A DNA stretch of 64,000 bases from Nocardia altamirensis NBRC 108246 (GCF_001612685.1 NZ_BDAY01000009.1:1-64000), one strand, 5' to 3'. Numbered from the stretch's first letter, positions 36,717 through 47,984 are shown. Notes: generated by a model from the letters alone, not told the origin. Made by a program: numbers and translations.

Positions 36717-36973
36717 GGAGTGACTCGCTTTCGAACGGGCGGAACAGCTTTCACCAGGACACAGGCCGCCGTCGCACCCCACAACCAGCCGAACCCTTAC
36801 ATCCGAAAATATTCTGACAGCAATAATTCCCCCAGAAATAATTTTCCCATCACCCTCCCATCGTCACCCCTCACCGTCTCGTCCCGCACGACACCGGGCC
36901 ACCGGTCGGCGCATTCCGACGAGACAGTTACGGTGGCCCGACCGCTTCGCCTGGCCGCACGAGGGAGTGAACC

Positions 36974-37390
36974 ATGACCGAACCGATGCTTGCCAACGCA
37001 ACCGTGCAGGAGATTCAGCTGGAGTTGATTCGCCGCAGCCGATTCAACAACTTCGACGGCGAGCGAGTAGTCGCCAGCCTGGAGCAGAATCGTGAGCTGT
37101 GGACTGCAGTGTGCATGGACCGTCTCGGGCTGGCATCGGCGGCGCACCCCGATCGGCTCCCGGCGATGTCGTTGATCAAACTACGAGACCTCGGTCGCAA
37201 CACCTGGAACGTGGACACCCTCTTCGTACTGACCGAGAGCTTGGAGAAGACCCAGAAGCTGGCTCAGGTGGCCGTAGAAGGCAGTTGGCAGGCAGACGAA
37301 GTGATCGTCCAAGACAACGCGGAAGAGATGGCCGAGGCTCTCGGGTACCGGCCTTACACCGGAGGAATGCTGACGGTCTGGTGGGATTGA
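36974..37390 (+). CDS. Hypothetical protein
   Basis: A 138-residue soluble protein, mixed helical and strand, starting MTEPMLANATVQEIQLELIR. I do not recognise the family. The gap before it (36783-36973) is unusually AT-rich for this genome (AAATAATTTT, AATATTCTGA). This may hold the promoters for both divergent genes or mark transferred DNA. Confidence 0.6.
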   Translation: MTEPMLANATVQEIQLELIRRSRFNNFDGERVVASLEQNRELWTAVCMDRLGLASAAHPDRLPAMSLIKLRDLGRNTWNVDTLFVLTESLEKTQKLAQVAVEGSWQADEVIVQDNAEEMAEALGYRPYTGGMLTVWWD

Positions 37391-37557
37391 CCTGGCCGCG
37401 ATAAGAACATCCGGTCAGGCCAGATATGAGCAACCGACGCGACGTCAGCCGGGATCTGAACGCGCCGGAAGCCAACTGCCCAGTGCCGCAACGGATCCGC
37501 ACATGCGGTTAGAGAGCGTCGATCAAGACGACCTGCACGATCACTTGGATCAGGACC

Positions 37558-37827
37558 CTACGGCCGGTCGAAGACGTCTTCCTGCTCCAGGTCTTCTCGC
37601 GTCAGCGTGCGGAAAGCCGACGGATCGGCGGCGTATTGCGCCATTCCCTCGCGCATTTGAGCCGCAATCAGATTTCGGCCCTCAGTCTCCTGGAGGCGAC
37701 GCAACTCTGCACGCTCGGCCTTGAGCTGCTGATACTCGCTCAAGCTCACGATCACCTCGACAACGCCGTCTGGACCGGTGATCACGCGATGGGGATCACC
37801 GGCAGGTAGGGGGCTGGCAGGAGGCAT
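37558..37827 (-). CDS. Phd/YefM-like antitoxin-type small protein
   Basis: An 89-residue protein starting MPPASPLPAG at 37827. RVITGPDGVVEVIVSLSEYQQLKAERAEL resembles the DNA-binding part of Phd/YefM-type antitoxins, and it is followed by a charged helical tail (LTREDLEQEDVFDRP). No toxin of the usual kind follows; instead a nuclease-like gene lies 44 bases upstream on the same strand. Antitoxin function is a guess from sequence style. Confidence 0.5.
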   Translation of the reverse strand: MPPASPLPAGDPHRVITGPDGVVEVIVSLSEYQQLKAERAELRRLQETEGRNLIAAQMREGMAQYAADPSAFRTLTREDLEQEDVFDRP

Positions 37828-37871
37828 AGGCCAATGATAGGTGATCGGGGCACGCCGAGCCTGAGCTGCTA

Positions 37872-38399
37872 CTACAGCTCCTCGGAGGCGGGGGTGGTCG
37901 GGTCGGGGTGGGAGATGAAGGGGACGAGCCATTCGATGCGGGGGCGGCCGCCGGTGCCGTCGTATTCGAGGAAAGCGGCTTGGTGGTAGTCGAATTGCTG
38001 GAGGAAACCTTGGAGTTTGCGGTAGTCGGGTTCGCGGTCGATGTCGGTGGGCGCGCCCTTCTTGGCTTCCAAGACGAGGAGGTTGTGGTCGGGGCCGCCA
38101 CCACGCGGGTCGTGCACGATGAGGTTCGGATAGACGTTGCGGCGGTCGCCTGCGGCACCGCGCAGATACTTGGTGCCGATCGCCTCGAGGCCGCGGTCGT
38201 GGAAGCGGTTGTATTCGACGTCGGCGCGCCACAGTCCCGGCCACGCCTCGAGCCGCACGTTCAACGCTGCGGCGATGTGCGCCACCACCGTTCGCTCGTG
38301 CACACCGTGCTCGATCAGGTCGGGACATTGCTTCCACACCGACCGGATCGCTTCTCGTACGACATCGCGAACGACGTCGTCGGCCACCGGAGCCGTCAT
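37872..38399 (-). CDS. PD-(D/E)XK-like nuclease-fold hypothetical protein
   Basis: A 175-residue protein starting MTAPVADDVV at 38399. It has a pattern of the PD-(D/E)XK nuclease superfamily: NLIVHDP (Asp) followed by NLLVLEAKKG (Glu-x-Lys), after a helical N-terminal part, with a GFLQQFDYHQAAFLEY segment later. It could be a restriction-like or repair nuclease. It precedes an antitoxin-like gene by 44 bases and lies just after the rpoC terminator. Confidence 0.55.
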   Translation of the reverse strand: MTAPVADDVVRDVVREAIRSVWKQCPDLIEHGVHERTVVAHIAAALNVRLEAWPGLWRADVEYNRFHDRGLEAIGTKYLRGAAGDRRNVYPNLIVHDPRGGGPDHNLLVLEAKKGAPTDIDREPDYRKLQGFLQQFDYHQAAFLEYDGTGGRPRIEWLVPFISHPDPTTPASEEL

Positions 38400-38449
38400 T
38401 CCGCAGATCATGCCAGCACCGACCAGCGTCGGAGTGCGGAAACGCAAAC

Positions 38450-38476
38450 GGCCCCCGCTCGCGAGGAGCGGGGGCC
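38450..38476 (-). terminator. Terminator after rpoC
   Basis: GGCCCCCGCTC (38450-38460) pairs perfectly with 38466-38476 around a 5-base loop. T-rich sequence follows on the minus strand. It begins 24 bases after the rpoC stop codon. Confidence 0.85.
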
Positions 38477-38499
38477 GGATGTTGTTGCTGCGCTACCGG

Positions 38500-41400
38500 T
38501 TAGCGGTAGTCGCTGAAACCGTAATCGTCCAGCGGGACCGCGGCACCGGTGGTCTGACCGAAGCTGTCCGGGCTGTAGTAGGTGTCGTCGTAGGACGGCA
38601 CCGCGTACGCGGCGGCACGGGCTTCTTCGGTCGGCTGCACCTGGATGTTGCGGTAGCGGTTGATACCGGTACCTGCCGGGATCAGCTTGCCGATGATCAC
38701 GTTCTCCTTGAGGCCGATGAGCTTGTCGGAGCGGCAGTTGATCGCCGCGTCCGTCAGGACTCGCGTGGTCTCCTGGAAGGACGCCGCCGACAGCCACGAA
38801 TCGGTCGCGAGCGACGCCTTCGTGATACCCATCAGCACCGGGCGGCCCGCCGCGGGCTCGTTGCCCTCGGCGACGACGCGACGGTTGGAGGCCTCGAACT
38901 CGGACCGCTCGGTGAGCGAGCCGGGCAGGAACTCCGTGGCACCCGAATCGATGATCGTCACGCGACGCAGCATCTGGCGCACGATGACCTCGATGTGCTT
39001 GTCGTGGATCGACACACCCTGCGAGCGGTAGACCTCCTGGACCTCGTGGACCAGGTGGATCTGCACCTGACGGGGGCCCATGATGCGCAGCACCTCGTGC
39101 GGATCCGCCGCGCCTTCCAGCAGCTGCTGGCCGACCTCGACGTGGTCACCATCGGAGAGCAGACGCTCGGTGCCGTCGTCGTGCTTGAAGACACGCAGCC
39201 GCTGACGCTTCGAGAGCTTGTCGTAGACAACCTCTTCACCACCGTCATCCGGGATGATGGTGATCTTGTAGAAGCGATCGTCGTCCTCGAGCCGCACGCG
39301 ACCCGAGACCTCGGCGATGGGCGCCTTGCCCTTCGGCACACGAGCCTCGAAGAGCTCCTGCACACGGGGCAGACCGCCGGTGATGTCATCGCCTGCGACA
39401 CCACCCTGGTGGAAGGTACGCATGGTGAGCTGGGTACCCGGCTCACCGATGGACTGCGCGGCCACGATGCCGACGGCCTCACCGATGTCGACCAGCTTGC
39501 CGGTCGCCATGGAGCGGCCGTAGCAGGTCGCACACACGCCGGTGCCGGTGGTGCAGGTCAGCACGGAGCGGACCTTCACCTCGGTGATGCCGGCGTCGAG
39601 CAGCGCCTCGATGGCCGGGTCGCCGAGGTCGGCACCCTTCGCCACCACGACATTGCCCTTGGCGTCCACCGCGTCGGACGCGAGAGTCCGTGCGTAGGCC
39701 GAGGTTTCGACGTGCGCGTCGCGAATCAGCGTGCCGTCCGGCTGCTTCTCCGCGATCGGAACGACGATGCCGCGCTCGGTGGTGCAATCGTGCTCGCGCA
39801 CGATCACGTCCTGCGAGACGTCCACCAGACGACGGGTCAGGTAACCCGAGTCGGCGGTACGAAGCGCGGTGTCGGCCAGACCCTTTCGGGCACCGTGGGT
39901 GTTGATGAAGTACTCGAGAACGGTCAGGCCCTCACGGAACGAGGACTTGATCGGCCGCGGGATGAACTCACCCTTCGGGTTAGTCACCAGGCCCTTCATA
40001 CCGGCGAGGGTACGAGTCTGGGTGAAGTTACCCGTGGCGCCCGACTCGACGATCGTGATGATCGGGTTGTCCGGCGGGTAGTGCGCACGCAGCGCCGTAC
40101 CGACCTCTTCCGTCGCTTCCTGCCAGATCTTGACCAGGGCGTTGTTGCGTTCCTGGTGATCCAAAGCACCACGCTGGTACTTCTTCTCGATCTGATCGGC
40201 GAGCGCCTCGTAGCGCTCCATGATCTCGGTCTTCTCCGGCGGCACGAGGACGTCGGACATCGAAACCGTCACGCCGGAACGAGTGGCCCAGTAGAAGCCC
40301 GCGTCCTTCAGCTTGTCGACGGTCTGCGCGACCACGATCATCGGGTAACGCTCGGCGAGATCGTTGATGATCGTCGCCTGACGCTTCTTCGGCATCGGCT
40401 CGTTGATGAACGCGTAGTCCGCCGGGAGCAGCTCGTTGAACAGCACACGACCGAGGGTGGTCTCGGCAATCCACGCGTCGCCGCGGTTCCAGCCCTCCGG
40501 GAACAGCTTCGCCTCGATCTCCTTCGGCGGGCGCTGGTGGATGAGCCGCACCTTGATCAGCGAACGCACGGTGAGCTCGGCACGGTCCACCGCCATCTGT
40601 GCCTCGGACGGCGAGGAGTACACGCCGAACTCGACGGAATCCTTTGCGGCCGGCTTGTATTGCCCCTTCGCGCCCTCTTCGAGGCGGGTCAGGTAGTACA
40701 GGCCGGTCACCATGTCCAGACGCGGCATGGCCAGCGGACGACCCGAGGCGGGCGACAGGATGTTGTTCGAGGACAGCATCAGGATGCGGGCCTCGGCCTG
40801 CGCCTCCGCGGACAGCGGAAGGTGCACGGCCATCTGGTCACCGTCGAAGTCGGCGTTGAACGCTTCACAGACGAGCGGGTGCAGCTGGATCGCCTTACCC
40901 TCGACGAGCTGCGGCTCGAACGCCTGGATGCCGAGGCGGTGCAGGGTGGGCGCACGGTTCAGCAGCACCGGGTGCTCGGCGATGACCTCTTCGAGGACAT
41001 CCCACACCTGGGGACGCTGACGCTCGACCATCCGCTTGGCGGACTTGATGTTCTGCGCGTGGTTCAGGTCGACCAGACGCTTCATCACGAACGGCTTGAA
41101 CAGCTCCAGCGCCATCAGCTTGGGCAGACCGCACTGGTGCAGCTTGAGCTGCGGACCGACCACGATGACCGAACGGCCCGAGTAGTCGACGCGCTTGCCG
41201 AGCAGGTTCTGACGGAAACGACCCTGCTTGCCCTTGAGCAGATCGCTCAGGGACTTCAGCGGGCGGTTACCCGGTCCGGTGACCGGACGGCCACGACGGC
41301 CGTTGTCGAACAGTGCGTCGACGGACTCCTGCAGCATCCGCTTCTCGTTGTTGACGATGATCTCGGGCGCACCGAGGTCGATCAGTCGCTTGAGGCGGTT

Positions 41401-42453
41401 GTTGCGGTTGATCACGCGGCGGTACAGGTCGTTCAGGTCGGAGGTGGCGAAACGGCCACCGTCGAGCTGAACCATCGGGCGCAGCTCCGGCGGGATCACC
41501 GGAACGGCGTCGAGCACCATGCCCATCGGCGAGTTGCCGTTGGTCTGGAACGCCGCGACGACCTTGAGCCGCTTGAGCGCGCGCAGCTTCTTCTGGCCCT
41601 TACCGCTGCGGATGGTCTCCCGCAGGTTCTCGGCCTCGGCGTCGATGTCGAAGTTCTCCATCAGCTTCTGGATGGACTCCGCACCCATGGCGCCGGTGAA
41701 GTATTCGCCGTAGCGGTCGATCAGCTCGCGGTACAGCACCTCGTCGACGATGAGCTGCTTGACGGCCAGCTTGGTGAAGGTGGTCCAGATCTCGTCGAGC
41801 CGGTCCAGCTCACGCTGGGACCGATCGCGGAGCTGACGCATCTCGCGCTCGCCGCCGTCCTTGACCTTGCGGCGCACGTCGGACTTGGCACCCTCGGCCT
41901 CGAGCTCGGCCAGGTCGGCCTCGAGCTTCTGAGCGCGGGCCTCCAGGTCGGCGTCACGCTGGTCGGCGACGGCCTTCTTCTCGACCTCCATCTCGGCCTC
42001 GAGGGTGCTGAGCTCGTTGTGGCGCAGCTCCTCGTCGACTCCGACGATGACGTAGGCGGCGAAGTAGATGATCTTTTCCAGATCCTTCGGCGCCAGGTCG
42101 AGCAGGTACCCGAGGCGCGAAGGAACGCCCTTGAAGTACCAGATGTGGGTAACGGGCGCGGCCAGCTCGATGTGGCCCATCCGCTCACGACGCACCTTGG
42201 CGCGCGTGACCTCGACGCCACAGCGCTCACAGATGATGCCCTTGAAGCGGACACGCTTGTACTTGCCGCAGTAGCACTCCCAGTCCCGGGTGGGGCCGAA
42301 GATCTTCTCGCAGAAGAGTCCGTCCTTCTCCGGCTTGAGCGTGCGGTAGTTGATGGTCTCCGGCTTTTTCACCTCGCCGAAGGACCACTGGCGGATGTCG
42401 TCCGCGGTGGCCAGGCCGATCCGGAGTTCATCGAAGAAGTTGACGTCTAGCAC
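38500..42453 (-). CDS. rpoC: RNA polymerase subunit beta'
   Basis: A 1317-residue beta' subunit that forms the RNA polymerase active site together with RpoB. The catalytic Mg motif is [12 protein letters not shown]. The N-terminal zinc ribbon is [23 protein letters not shown], and the second zinc site is [15 protein letters not shown]. Actinobacterial length, starting [14 protein letters not shown]. It follows rpoB with a 107-base gap and is co-transcribed. Confidence 0.99.
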   Translation of the reverse strand: MLDVNFFDELRIGLATADDIRQWSFGEVKKPETINYRTLKPEKDGLFCEKIFGPTRDWECYCGKYKRVRFKGIICERCGVEVTRAKVRRERMGHIELAAPVTHIWYFKGVPSRLGYLLDLAPKDLEKIIYFAAYVIVGVDEELRHNELSTLEAEMEVEKKAVADQRDADLEARAQKLEADLAELEAEGAKSDVRRKVKDGGEREMRQLRDRSQRELDRLDEIWTTFTKLAVKQLIVDEVLYRELIDRYGEYFTGAMGAESIQKLMENFDIDAEAENLRETIRSGKGQKKLRALKRLKVVAAFQTNGNSPMGMVLDAVPVIPPELRPMVQLDGGRFATSDLNDLYRRVINRNNRLKRLIDLGAPEIIVNNEKRMLQESVDALFDNGRRGRPVTGPGNRPLKSLSDLLKGKQGRFRQNLLGKRVDYSGRSVIVVGPQLKLHQCGLPKLMALELFKPFVMKRLVDLNHAQNIKSAKRMVERQRPQVWDVLEEVIAEHPVLLNRAPTLHRLGIQAFEPQLVEGKAIQLHPLVCEAFNADFDGDQMAVHLPLSAEAQAEARILMLSSNNILSPASGRPLAMPRLDMVTGLYYLTRLEEGAKGQYKPAAKDSVEFGVYSSPSEAQMAVDRAELTVRSLIKVRLIHQRPPKEIEAKLFPEGWNRGDAWIAETTLGRVLFNELLPADYAFINEPMPKKRQATIINDLAERYPMIVVAQTVDKLKDAGFYWATRSGVTVSMSDVLVPPEKTEIMERYEALADQIEKKYQRGALDHQERNNALVKIWQEATEEVGTALRAHYPPDNPIITIVESGATGNFTQTRTLAGMKGLVTNPKGEFIPRPIKSSFREGLTVLEYFINTHGARKGLADTALRTADSGYLTRRLVDVSQDVIVREHDCTTERGIVVPIAEKQPDGTLIRDAHVETSAYARTLASDAVDAKGNVVVAKGADLGDPAIEALLDAGITEVKVRSVLTCTTGTGVCATCYGRSMATGKLVDIGEAVGIVAAQSIGEPGTQLTMRTFHQGGVAGDDITGGLPRVQELFEARVPKGKAPIAEVSGRVRLEDDDRFYKITIIPDDGGEEVVYDKLSKRQRLRVFKHDDGTERLLSDGDHVEVGQQLLEGAADPHEVLRIMGPRQVQIHLVHEVQEVYRSQGVSIHDKHIEVIVRQMLRRVTIIDSGATEFLPGSLTERSEFEASNRRVVAEGNEPAAGRPVLMGITKASLATDSWLSAASFQETTRVLTDAAINCRSDKLIGLKENVIIGKLIPAGTGINRYRNIQVQPTEEARAAAYAVPSYDDTYYSPDSFGQTTGAAVPLDDYGFSDYR

Positions 42454-42560
42454 GTAACTTCCTTTCCCCTATTCGGGTCGAATTCGAGCAAAAAGTTCAC
42501 TAGTTGGTGGAACGCGGGGCGCGAATGCCGTTTGAAATAAACGACATTCGCACCTACCGC

Positions 42561-45500
42561 CTAGTTCGCCAGATCGTCGACGGTTGCGGCTTCGTTCCTG
42601 GACAGGTTGATGCCCAGGTTGGCTGCCGCGCGCTCCAGATCCTCGTCGTCGCCATCGCGCATCTCGATCGCGGCGCCGTCGGAAGACAGCACCTCGACGT
42701 TGAGGCACAGCGACTGGAGTTCCTTGAGGAGCACCTTGAACGACTCCGGAATGCCCGGCTCCGGAATGTTCTCGCCCTTGACGATCGCCTCGTAGACCTT
42801 CACACGGCCGACCACGTCGTCCGACTTGATGGTCAGCAGTTCCTGCAGCGTGTACGCCGCGCCGTAGGCCTGCATCGCCCAGCACTCCATTTCACCGAAG
42901 CGCTGGCCACCGAACTGGGCCTTACCGCCGAGCGGCTGCTGGGTGATCATCGAGTACGGACCGGTCGAACGGGCGTGGATCTTGTCGTCGACCAGGTGGT
43001 GCAGCTTCAGGATGTACATGTAGCCGACCGCCACCGGGTACGGGAACGGTTCGCCGGAACGTCCGTCGAGCAGCGTCGCCTTGCCGTTGTCGTCGACCAT
43101 GCGCTCACCGTCGCGGTTCGGCAGGGTCGAGGCGAGCAGACCGGTCAGCTCCTCCTCGCGGGCACCGTCGAAGACGGGGGTCGCGATGTTGGAGTCGGAC
43201 GGCGCGCCGAGCATCTCCTCCGGCAGTGCCTTCGCCCAGTCGGGACGGGTTCCGTCCGACGCGACGTCGACCTGCCAGCCTGCCTTGCCGATCCACCCGA
43301 GGTGGGTCTCCAAGATCTGGCCGATGTTCATACGACGCGGCACACCGTGGGTGTTCAGGATGATGTCGACCGGGGTGCCGTCCGGGAGGAACGGCATGTC
43401 TTCGGTTGGCAGGATCTTGCCGATGACACCCTTGTTGCCGTGGCGGCCTGCGAGCTTGTCGCCGTCCTGGATCTTGCGCTTCTGCGCGACGTAGACGCGG
43501 ACCAACTCGTTGACACCCGGAGGCAGATCGTCGTCGTCCTCGCGCGAGAACACGCGGATGCCGATGACCTTGCCGGACTCACCGTGCGGAACCTTCAGCG
43601 AGGTGTCGCGGACTTCGCGGGCCTTCTCACCGAAGATCGCGCGCAGCAGCCGCTCTTCCGGGGTCAGCTCGGTCTCGCCCTTCGGGGTGACCTTGCCGAC
43701 CAGGATGTCACCGTCGCGCACCTCGGCACCGATCCGAACGATGCCGCGCTCGTCGAGATCGGCGAGGACCTCATCGGAGACGTTGGGGATGTCGCGGGTG
43801 ATCTCCTCGGCACCGAGCTTGGTGTCGCGGGCGTCGATCTCATGCTCCTCGATGTGGATCGAGGTCAGGACGTCCTCTTCCACGAGGCGCTGCGACAGGA
43901 TGATCGCGTCCTCGTAGTTGTGGCCTTCCCACGGCATGATCGCCACGAGCAGGTTCTTGCCGAGGGCCATCTCACCGTTCTCGGTGCACGGACCGTCGGC
44001 CAGCACCTGGCCGGTCTCGACGCGCTGACCCTCGTCCACGATCGGACGCTGGTTGGCGCAGGTGCCCTGGTTCGAACGCGCGAACTTGCGCATCCGGTAG
44101 GACTTGCGGGTGCCGTCGTCGGCCATCACGGTGACGTAGTCGGCCGAAACCTCTTCCACCACACCGGACTTCTCGTTCACCACGACATCGCCCGCATCGA
44201 CGGCGGCGCGCAGTTCCATGCCGGTGCCGACAACGGGCGCCTCGGAACGGATCAGCGGCACAGCCTGACGCTGCATGTTCGCACCCATGAGGGCACGGTT
44301 GGCGTCGTCGTGCTCGAGGAACGGGATCATCGCGGTCGCGACCGACACCATCTGGCGCGGCGAGACGTCCATGTAGTCGACCTCGGAGGCCGGGACGAGC
44401 TCGTTCTCCTCGTTGCCGCGCCGACAGAGCACGCGGTCTTCGAGGAAGCGACCATCCGCATCGACCGGCGAGTTGGCCTGCGCACGAACGTGCCGGTCCT
44501 CTTCGTCGGCGGTGAGGTACTTGACCTCGTCGGTCACCCGGCCGTCGACCACCTTGCGGTACGGCGTCTCGATGAAGCCGAACGGGTTGACCCGCGCGTA
44601 CACCGACAGCGAACCGATCAGGCCGATGTTCGGGCCTTCCGGGGTCTCGATCGGGCACATACGGCCGTAGTGCGAGGTGTGGACGTCACGGACTTCCAGG
44701 CCGGCCCGCTCACGGGACAGACCACCCGGGCCAAGAGCCGACAGGCGGCGCTTGTGGGTCAGACCCGACAGCGGGTTGTTCTGGTCCATGAACTGCGACA
44801 GCTGGGAGGTTCCGAAGAACTCCTTGATCGCGGCGACGACCGGACGGATGTTGATCAGGGTCTGCGGCGTGATCGCCTCGACGTCCTGAGTCGTCATCCG
44901 CTCGCGGACCACGCGCTCCATGCGGGAGAGGCCGACCCGGATCTGGTTCTGGATCAGCTCGCCGACGGTGCGCAGGCGACGGTTACCGAAGTGGTCGATG
45001 TCGTCGACGTCGACCGGGACCTCTTGGCCGCCGGGGGCGGTCATGACGCGGTCGCCCGCGTGCAGGCGGACCAGGTACTCGATCGTGGAGACGATGTCTT
45101 CCTTGGTGAGCACCGATCCGGTGACCTGCTCGCCGAGGTGGATACCGAGCTTCTTGTTGATCTTGTAGCGACCGACGCGCGCCAGGTCGTAGCGCTTCTC
45201 CTTGAAGAACAGGTTCTCCAGCAGGGTCTGCGCGGACTCCTTGGTCGGCGGCTCGCCCGGACGCAGCTTGCGGTAGATGTCCAGCAGCGCCTCGTCCTGA
45301 CCGGCGGTGTTGTCCTTCTCCAGCGTCGACATCATGATCTCGGAGAAGCCGAAACGCTCGACGATCTCCTCGGTCGTCCAGCCGAGCGCCTTCAGCAGCA
45401 CGGTGACCGGCTGGCGGCGCTTGCGGTCGATGCGGACACCAACGGTGTCGCGCTTGTCGACGTCGAACTCCAGCCACGCACCACGCGACGGGATGACACG

Positions 45501-46049
45501 CACGCTGTGCAGGTCCTTCTCCGTGCCCTTGTCGACCGAGTGGTCGAAGTAGACGCCCGGCGAGCGGACCAGCTGCGAGACGACGACGCGCTCGGTGCCG
45601 TTGATGATGAACGTGCCCTTGTCGGTCATCATCGGGAAATCTCCCATGAAGACCGTCTGGCTCTTGATCTCACCGGTGTTGTTGTTGATGAACTCCGCGG
45701 TGACGAACAGCGGCGCCGCGTAGGTCATGTCCTTGTCTTTGCACTCGTCGATCGAGGCCTTGACCTCTTCGAAACGAGGGTCAGAGAAAGACAGGGACAT
45801 CGAGCCGGAGAAGTCCTCGATCGGCGAAAGCTCCTCGAGCACCTCCTCGAGTCCCCCGACTAGCCCGACGTCGCCGCGCGCGGCAACCTTTTCACGCCAT
45901 GACGGCGAACCGATCAACCATGCAAATGAGTCCGTCTGTAGATCGAGAAGTCCGGGCACCTCCAAGGGTTCACGGATCTTCGCGAAAGACACCCGCAACG
46001 GGGCTCCGGGGATTCCGGCAACTGCCTTGGTCTGGGTGGAGACTGCCAA
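42561..46049 (-). CDS. rpoB: RNA polymerase subunit beta
   Basis: A beta subunit of about 1162 residues. The rifampicin region reads [27 protein letters not shown] in two parts, [15 protein letters not shown] and [12 protein letters not shown], with Asp516, His526 and Ser531 (E. coli numbering) wild type, so rifampicin sensitivity is expected. Just beyond it, VHTSHYG carries Thr where E. coli and mycobacteria have Pro (position 552). The start is taken at TTG 46049 because AAGGA precedes it and the mycobacterial protein begins at the same place. A GTG at 46067 (MLEGRILAV) is the alternative. Confidence 0.97.
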   Translation of the reverse strand: MAVSTQTKAVAGIPGAPLRVSFAKIREPLEVPGLLDLQTDSFAWLIGSPSWREKVAARGDVGLVGGLEEVLEELSPIEDFSGSMSLSFSDPRFEEVKASIDECKDKDMTYAAPLFVTAEFINNNTGEIKSQTVFMGDFPMMTDKGTFIINGTERVVVSQLVRSPGVYFDHSVDKGTEKDLHSVRVIPSRGAWLEFDVDKRDTVGVRIDRKRRQPVTVLLKALGWTTEEIVERFGFSEIMMSTLEKDNTAGQDEALLDIYRKLRPGEPPTKESAQTLLENLFFKEKRYDLARVGRYKINKKLGIHLGEQVTGSVLTKEDIVSTIEYLVRLHAGDRVMTAPGGQEVPVDVDDIDHFGNRRLRTVGELIQNQIRVGLSRMERVVRERMTTQDVEAITPQTLINIRPVVAAIKEFFGTSQLSQFMDQNNPLSGLTHKRRLSALGPGGLSRERAGLEVRDVHTSHYGRMCPIETPEGPNIGLIGSLSVYARVNPFGFIETPYRKVVDGRVTDEVKYLTADEEDRHVRAQANSPVDADGRFLEDRVLCRRGNEENELVPASEVDYMDVSPRQMVSVATAMIPFLEHDDANRALMGANMQRQAVPLIRSEAPVVGTGMELRAAVDAGDVVVNEKSGVVEEVSADYVTVMADDGTRKSYRMRKFARSNQGTCANQRPIVDEGQRVETGQVLADGPCTENGEMALGKNLLVAIMPWEGHNYEDAIILSQRLVEEDVLTSIHIEEHEIDARDTKLGAEEITRDIPNVSDEVLADLDERGIVRIGAEVRDGDILVGKVTPKGETELTPEERLLRAIFGEKAREVRDTSLKVPHGESGKVIGIRVFSREDDDDLPPGVNELVRVYVAQKRKIQDGDKLAGRHGNKGVIGKILPTEDMPFLPDGTPVDIILNTHGVPRRMNIGQILETHLGWIGKAGWQVDVASDGTRPDWAKALPEEMLGAPSDSNIATPVFDGAREEELTGLLASTLPNRDGERMVDDNGKATLLDGRSGEPFPYPVAVGYMYILKLHHLVDDKIHARSTGPYSMITQQPLGGKAQFGGQRFGEMECWAMQAYGAAYTLQELLTIKSDDVVGRVKVYEAIVKGENIPEPGIPESFKVLLKELQSLCLNVEVLSSDGAAIEMRDGDDEDLERAAANLGINLSRNEAATVDDLAN

Positions 46050-46067
46050 GATGCGTCCTTCCAGCAC

Positions 46068-46454
46068 CTCACGCGCGTCGCGTGGTGGTCCGCGACCGTC
46101 GCTTGTCTGCTACGAATTCCGCTGGTTACAACCCGAACGAAACCCGAACAGGCAACAACGGAAGTAACACCGGAAGGTGGAACTTACGTGTGCAAATCGA
46201 GGTATGGACAGGAGGCAGCCAGCGCAACGTCCAACCATACACCAACCGCCACGGGGGCGTCAACCTACCACCCGTGCGCACATTCACGTGGCTGGCGCGC
46301 CGAGTCCGAATCGCTGGCTGCGTCGGGGACGACGGGGCGCTAGGGAGCCACTGTGACAGCTGCCGCTGTTGTGAATAGCGTGACGGCTCGGGCGAAACTC
46401 GTCAAGTGGCAGGGCCGTGTGGCGCTCGGTGAGATCCCCTGGGCCGCTGGGTGA
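46068..46454. other. Intergenic region: rpoB leader and mce operon end
   Basis: A 387-bp gap with no gene I can support. It holds the rpoB promoter (46234-46263), about 160 bases of untranslated leader, and the 3' side of the mce operon. I do not see a clear terminator for the mce operon. Confidence 0.6.
46234..46263 (-). promoter_or_regulatory. Predicted rpoB promoter
   Basis: TTGACG (46258-46263), an 18-base spacer and TATGGT (46234-46239) on the minus strand give a good housekeeping sigma match. Transcription would begin near 46227. Confidence 0.65.
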
Positions 46455-47147
46455 TCACTGGTCGACAATGTCGCTGGCCAGCCAGCGATCGCCCACCTTC
46501 TGCATGTGCAGCACGATCGGGCCCGCGACGCTCTGCTGAGCGACGCCATTCTTTGTCGCGCTCACCACAAGATTGACGATCAGCTCGGCCCGATCGTCGG
46601 TGAGCAAAGTCACAGCGATGGGATCCGCCTTGGCATCCGCGCTGGTCTGAGCCTGTTTTACCGCCGAGATGGTGGTGTCGGCGTACTTGTCGAGATCGGC
46701 AAGCATCTTGCCGGTCAGCACCTGTTCGGCGGCGTCGCGGTAGCCATCGATGTTCTTCACGTCATAGGCGTAGACGGTCTTCAGCGCGTGGTCGGCGGCC
46801 GCGCGGACCTCCTCGGTGGCCTTGTTGTCGACGAAGGCCTTGTTCGAATCGTCGACGCCAGGGCGCAGCGCGGCGAGCACCGCGAATCCACCGAGCAGCA
46901 CGGCGGCGACCAAGCAGGTGACCACGATGGACCAGTACGAACGACCCGGCCGTGCGATGCGCAGGCGCTCGGACCGCTTCGGCTCGGGCCGTTGCTCGGT
47001 GCGCGGGCGCGCGGTGGTCGCGCGCGAGGTGCCGGTCGAGCGCGGCTTACGGGCAGGGGTGGTGCGTGGCGTGGTAGCACGCGACTGCTGCTCGGCGCCG
47101 GGGCGGCGCTTGGAGGTGACCCGGTTGACCGGTTTACGCGAAGTCAT
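46455..47147 (-). CDS. Mce-associated membrane protein
   Basis: A 230-residue protein with a long basic N-terminus (about 1-70, rich in Arg, Pro, Thr), one transmembrane helix (about 73-93: SIVVTCLVAAVLLGGFAVLAAL) and an extracytoplasmic domain with YAYDVKNIDGYRDAAEQVLTGKM, typical of Mce-associated (Mas) proteins. It probably stabilises the Mce transporter. It is the last gene of the mce operon, 12 bases after the other Mas gene. Confidence 0.82.
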   Translation of the reverse strand: MTSRKPVNRVTSKRRPGAEQQSRATTPRTTPARKPRSTGTSRATTARPRTEQRPEPKRSERLRIARPGRSYWSIVVTCLVAAVLLGGFAVLAALRPGVDDSNKAFVDNKATEEVRAAADHALKTVYAYDVKNIDGYRDAAEQVLTGKMLADLDKYADTTISAVKQAQTSADAKADPIAVTLLTDDRAELIVNLVVSATKNGVAQQSVAGPIVLHMQKVGDRWLASDIVDQ

Positions 47148-47159
47148 GTCGGTCCCCTC

Positions 47160-47837
47160 CTACGATCCCGGCTTGGGTGCGGCGGGCGGCTGATCGCCGG
47201 GTGGCGCGGGCGGCGCCTGGCCCTGGCCGCCGCTGAGCAGCACCGGCTGGCTCAGCGAGGAGATCTGCTCGGCCTTCCACACCTCGCCGGTCTTGGTCAC
47301 GTCGACGTTCCAGGTGTAGCGGTACTCGGCGGGCGGCTTGTCCTTGCCCGTCTCGGTGACCTGCAGCACGACCAGCGCCGACGCCTTGTCCTCTTCACTG
47401 TTCAGCGTGGTCAGCGCGGCGCCGAGCACCTTCGAGGTCATCCCGACACTGGTCTGCTTGGCCAGCGTCTCGGCCTGGTCCTTGTTCTTGTTGGCCGAGT
47501 CGAGCAACGCGCCGGTCATCGAGGACCTGGCCAGCGCCAGCGAGCCGGGCACGTCGTCGAGGTTCATCGACGTCATGTTGAGCGCGGCCTGACGAGCGCC
47601 GTCGAGCGCGGTGTCGCGGGCATCGGCGCGCGGGCCGTCGGTGAAGGCGGCACGCACCCAACCGGTGCCGAACCACACGGCAGCGACGAGCGCGACGATC
47701 AAGACGGTCGCAGAGCCGATCAGCACGAACGTACGGAGGAGCCCGGTCCGCTCGGGTGCCTCGGAGCCGCGCGCCTCGACCGGCGTCTCAGCGGCGGTCT
47801 TCGATGCGTCGAGCTGTTTGGACAGGTCGGTGCTCAC
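47160..47837 (-). CDS. Mce-associated membrane protein
   Basis: A 225-residue protein, GTG start at 47837, with one transmembrane helix (about 34-55: LIGSATVLIVALVAAVWFGTGW) and a Mas-type outer domain; the tail is Pro/Gly-rich. The GTG overlaps the stop codon of a 27-codon micro-ORF (GTGA). The open frame extends further upstream, but that is repeat DNA. It is part of the mce operon. Confidence 0.82.
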   Translation of the reverse strand: MSTDLSKQLDASKTAAETPVEARGSEAPERTGLLRTFVLIGSATVLIVALVAAVWFGTGWVRAAFTDGPRADARDTALDGARQAALNMTSMNLDDVPGSLALARSSMTGALLDSANKNKDQAETLAKQTSVGMTSKVLGAALTTLNSEEDKASALVVLQVTETGKDKPPAEYRYTWNVDVTKTGEVWKAEQISSLSQPVLLSGGQGQAPPAPPGDQPPAAPKPGS

Positions 47838-47917
47838 GACTCCACCTCGCTGACGCTCGGTTCCGTCGTGCGCACGGGCGCGCTGCATTCTCGGTTCGCT
47901 CGCTGACGCTCGCTCAC
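47834..47917 (-). CDS. Candidate 27-residue micro-ORF, coupled to Mas gene
   Basis: GTG start VSERQRANRE, end EPSVSEVES, with the TGA overlapping the Mas gene GTG. Same length as the micro-ORF before the pirin gene, with shared xSER... and EPSxSExES ends, and similar DNA (GTGAGCGAGCGTCAGCGAGC). Expression is unproven. Confidence 0.45.
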   Translation of the reverse strand: MSERQRANRECSAPVRTTEPSVSEVES

Positions 47918-47955
47918 GACTTCGCCTCACGGTTGGATTCGGTTCGCTCGCCCAT
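47914..47955 (-). CDS. Candidate 13-residue micro-ORF, first of coupled chain in mce operon
   Basis: ATG start, MGERTESNREAKS, with an AGGGTG site about 9 bases upstream and a TGA overlapping the next micro-ORF's GTG. It matches the 13-codon unit at 29266-29307 in length and in its Ser-ending tail. Confidence 0.4.
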   Translation of the reverse strand: MGERTESNREAKS

Positions 47956-47984
47956 GCGAGTCACCCTAACGTCGTCGGTCCTGG

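Noticed and set aside
38137..42450. A 1437-codon open frame on the plus strand across rpoC
   Set aside because: It is the antisense shadow of rpoC in GC-rich DNA; its translation is rich in Arg, Asp, Leu and Val with no domain, and rpoC is certain.
42504..45863. A 1119-codon open frame on the plus strand across rpoB
   Set aside because: Same effect of GC-rich codon bias opposite a conserved gene; no independent start site or family.
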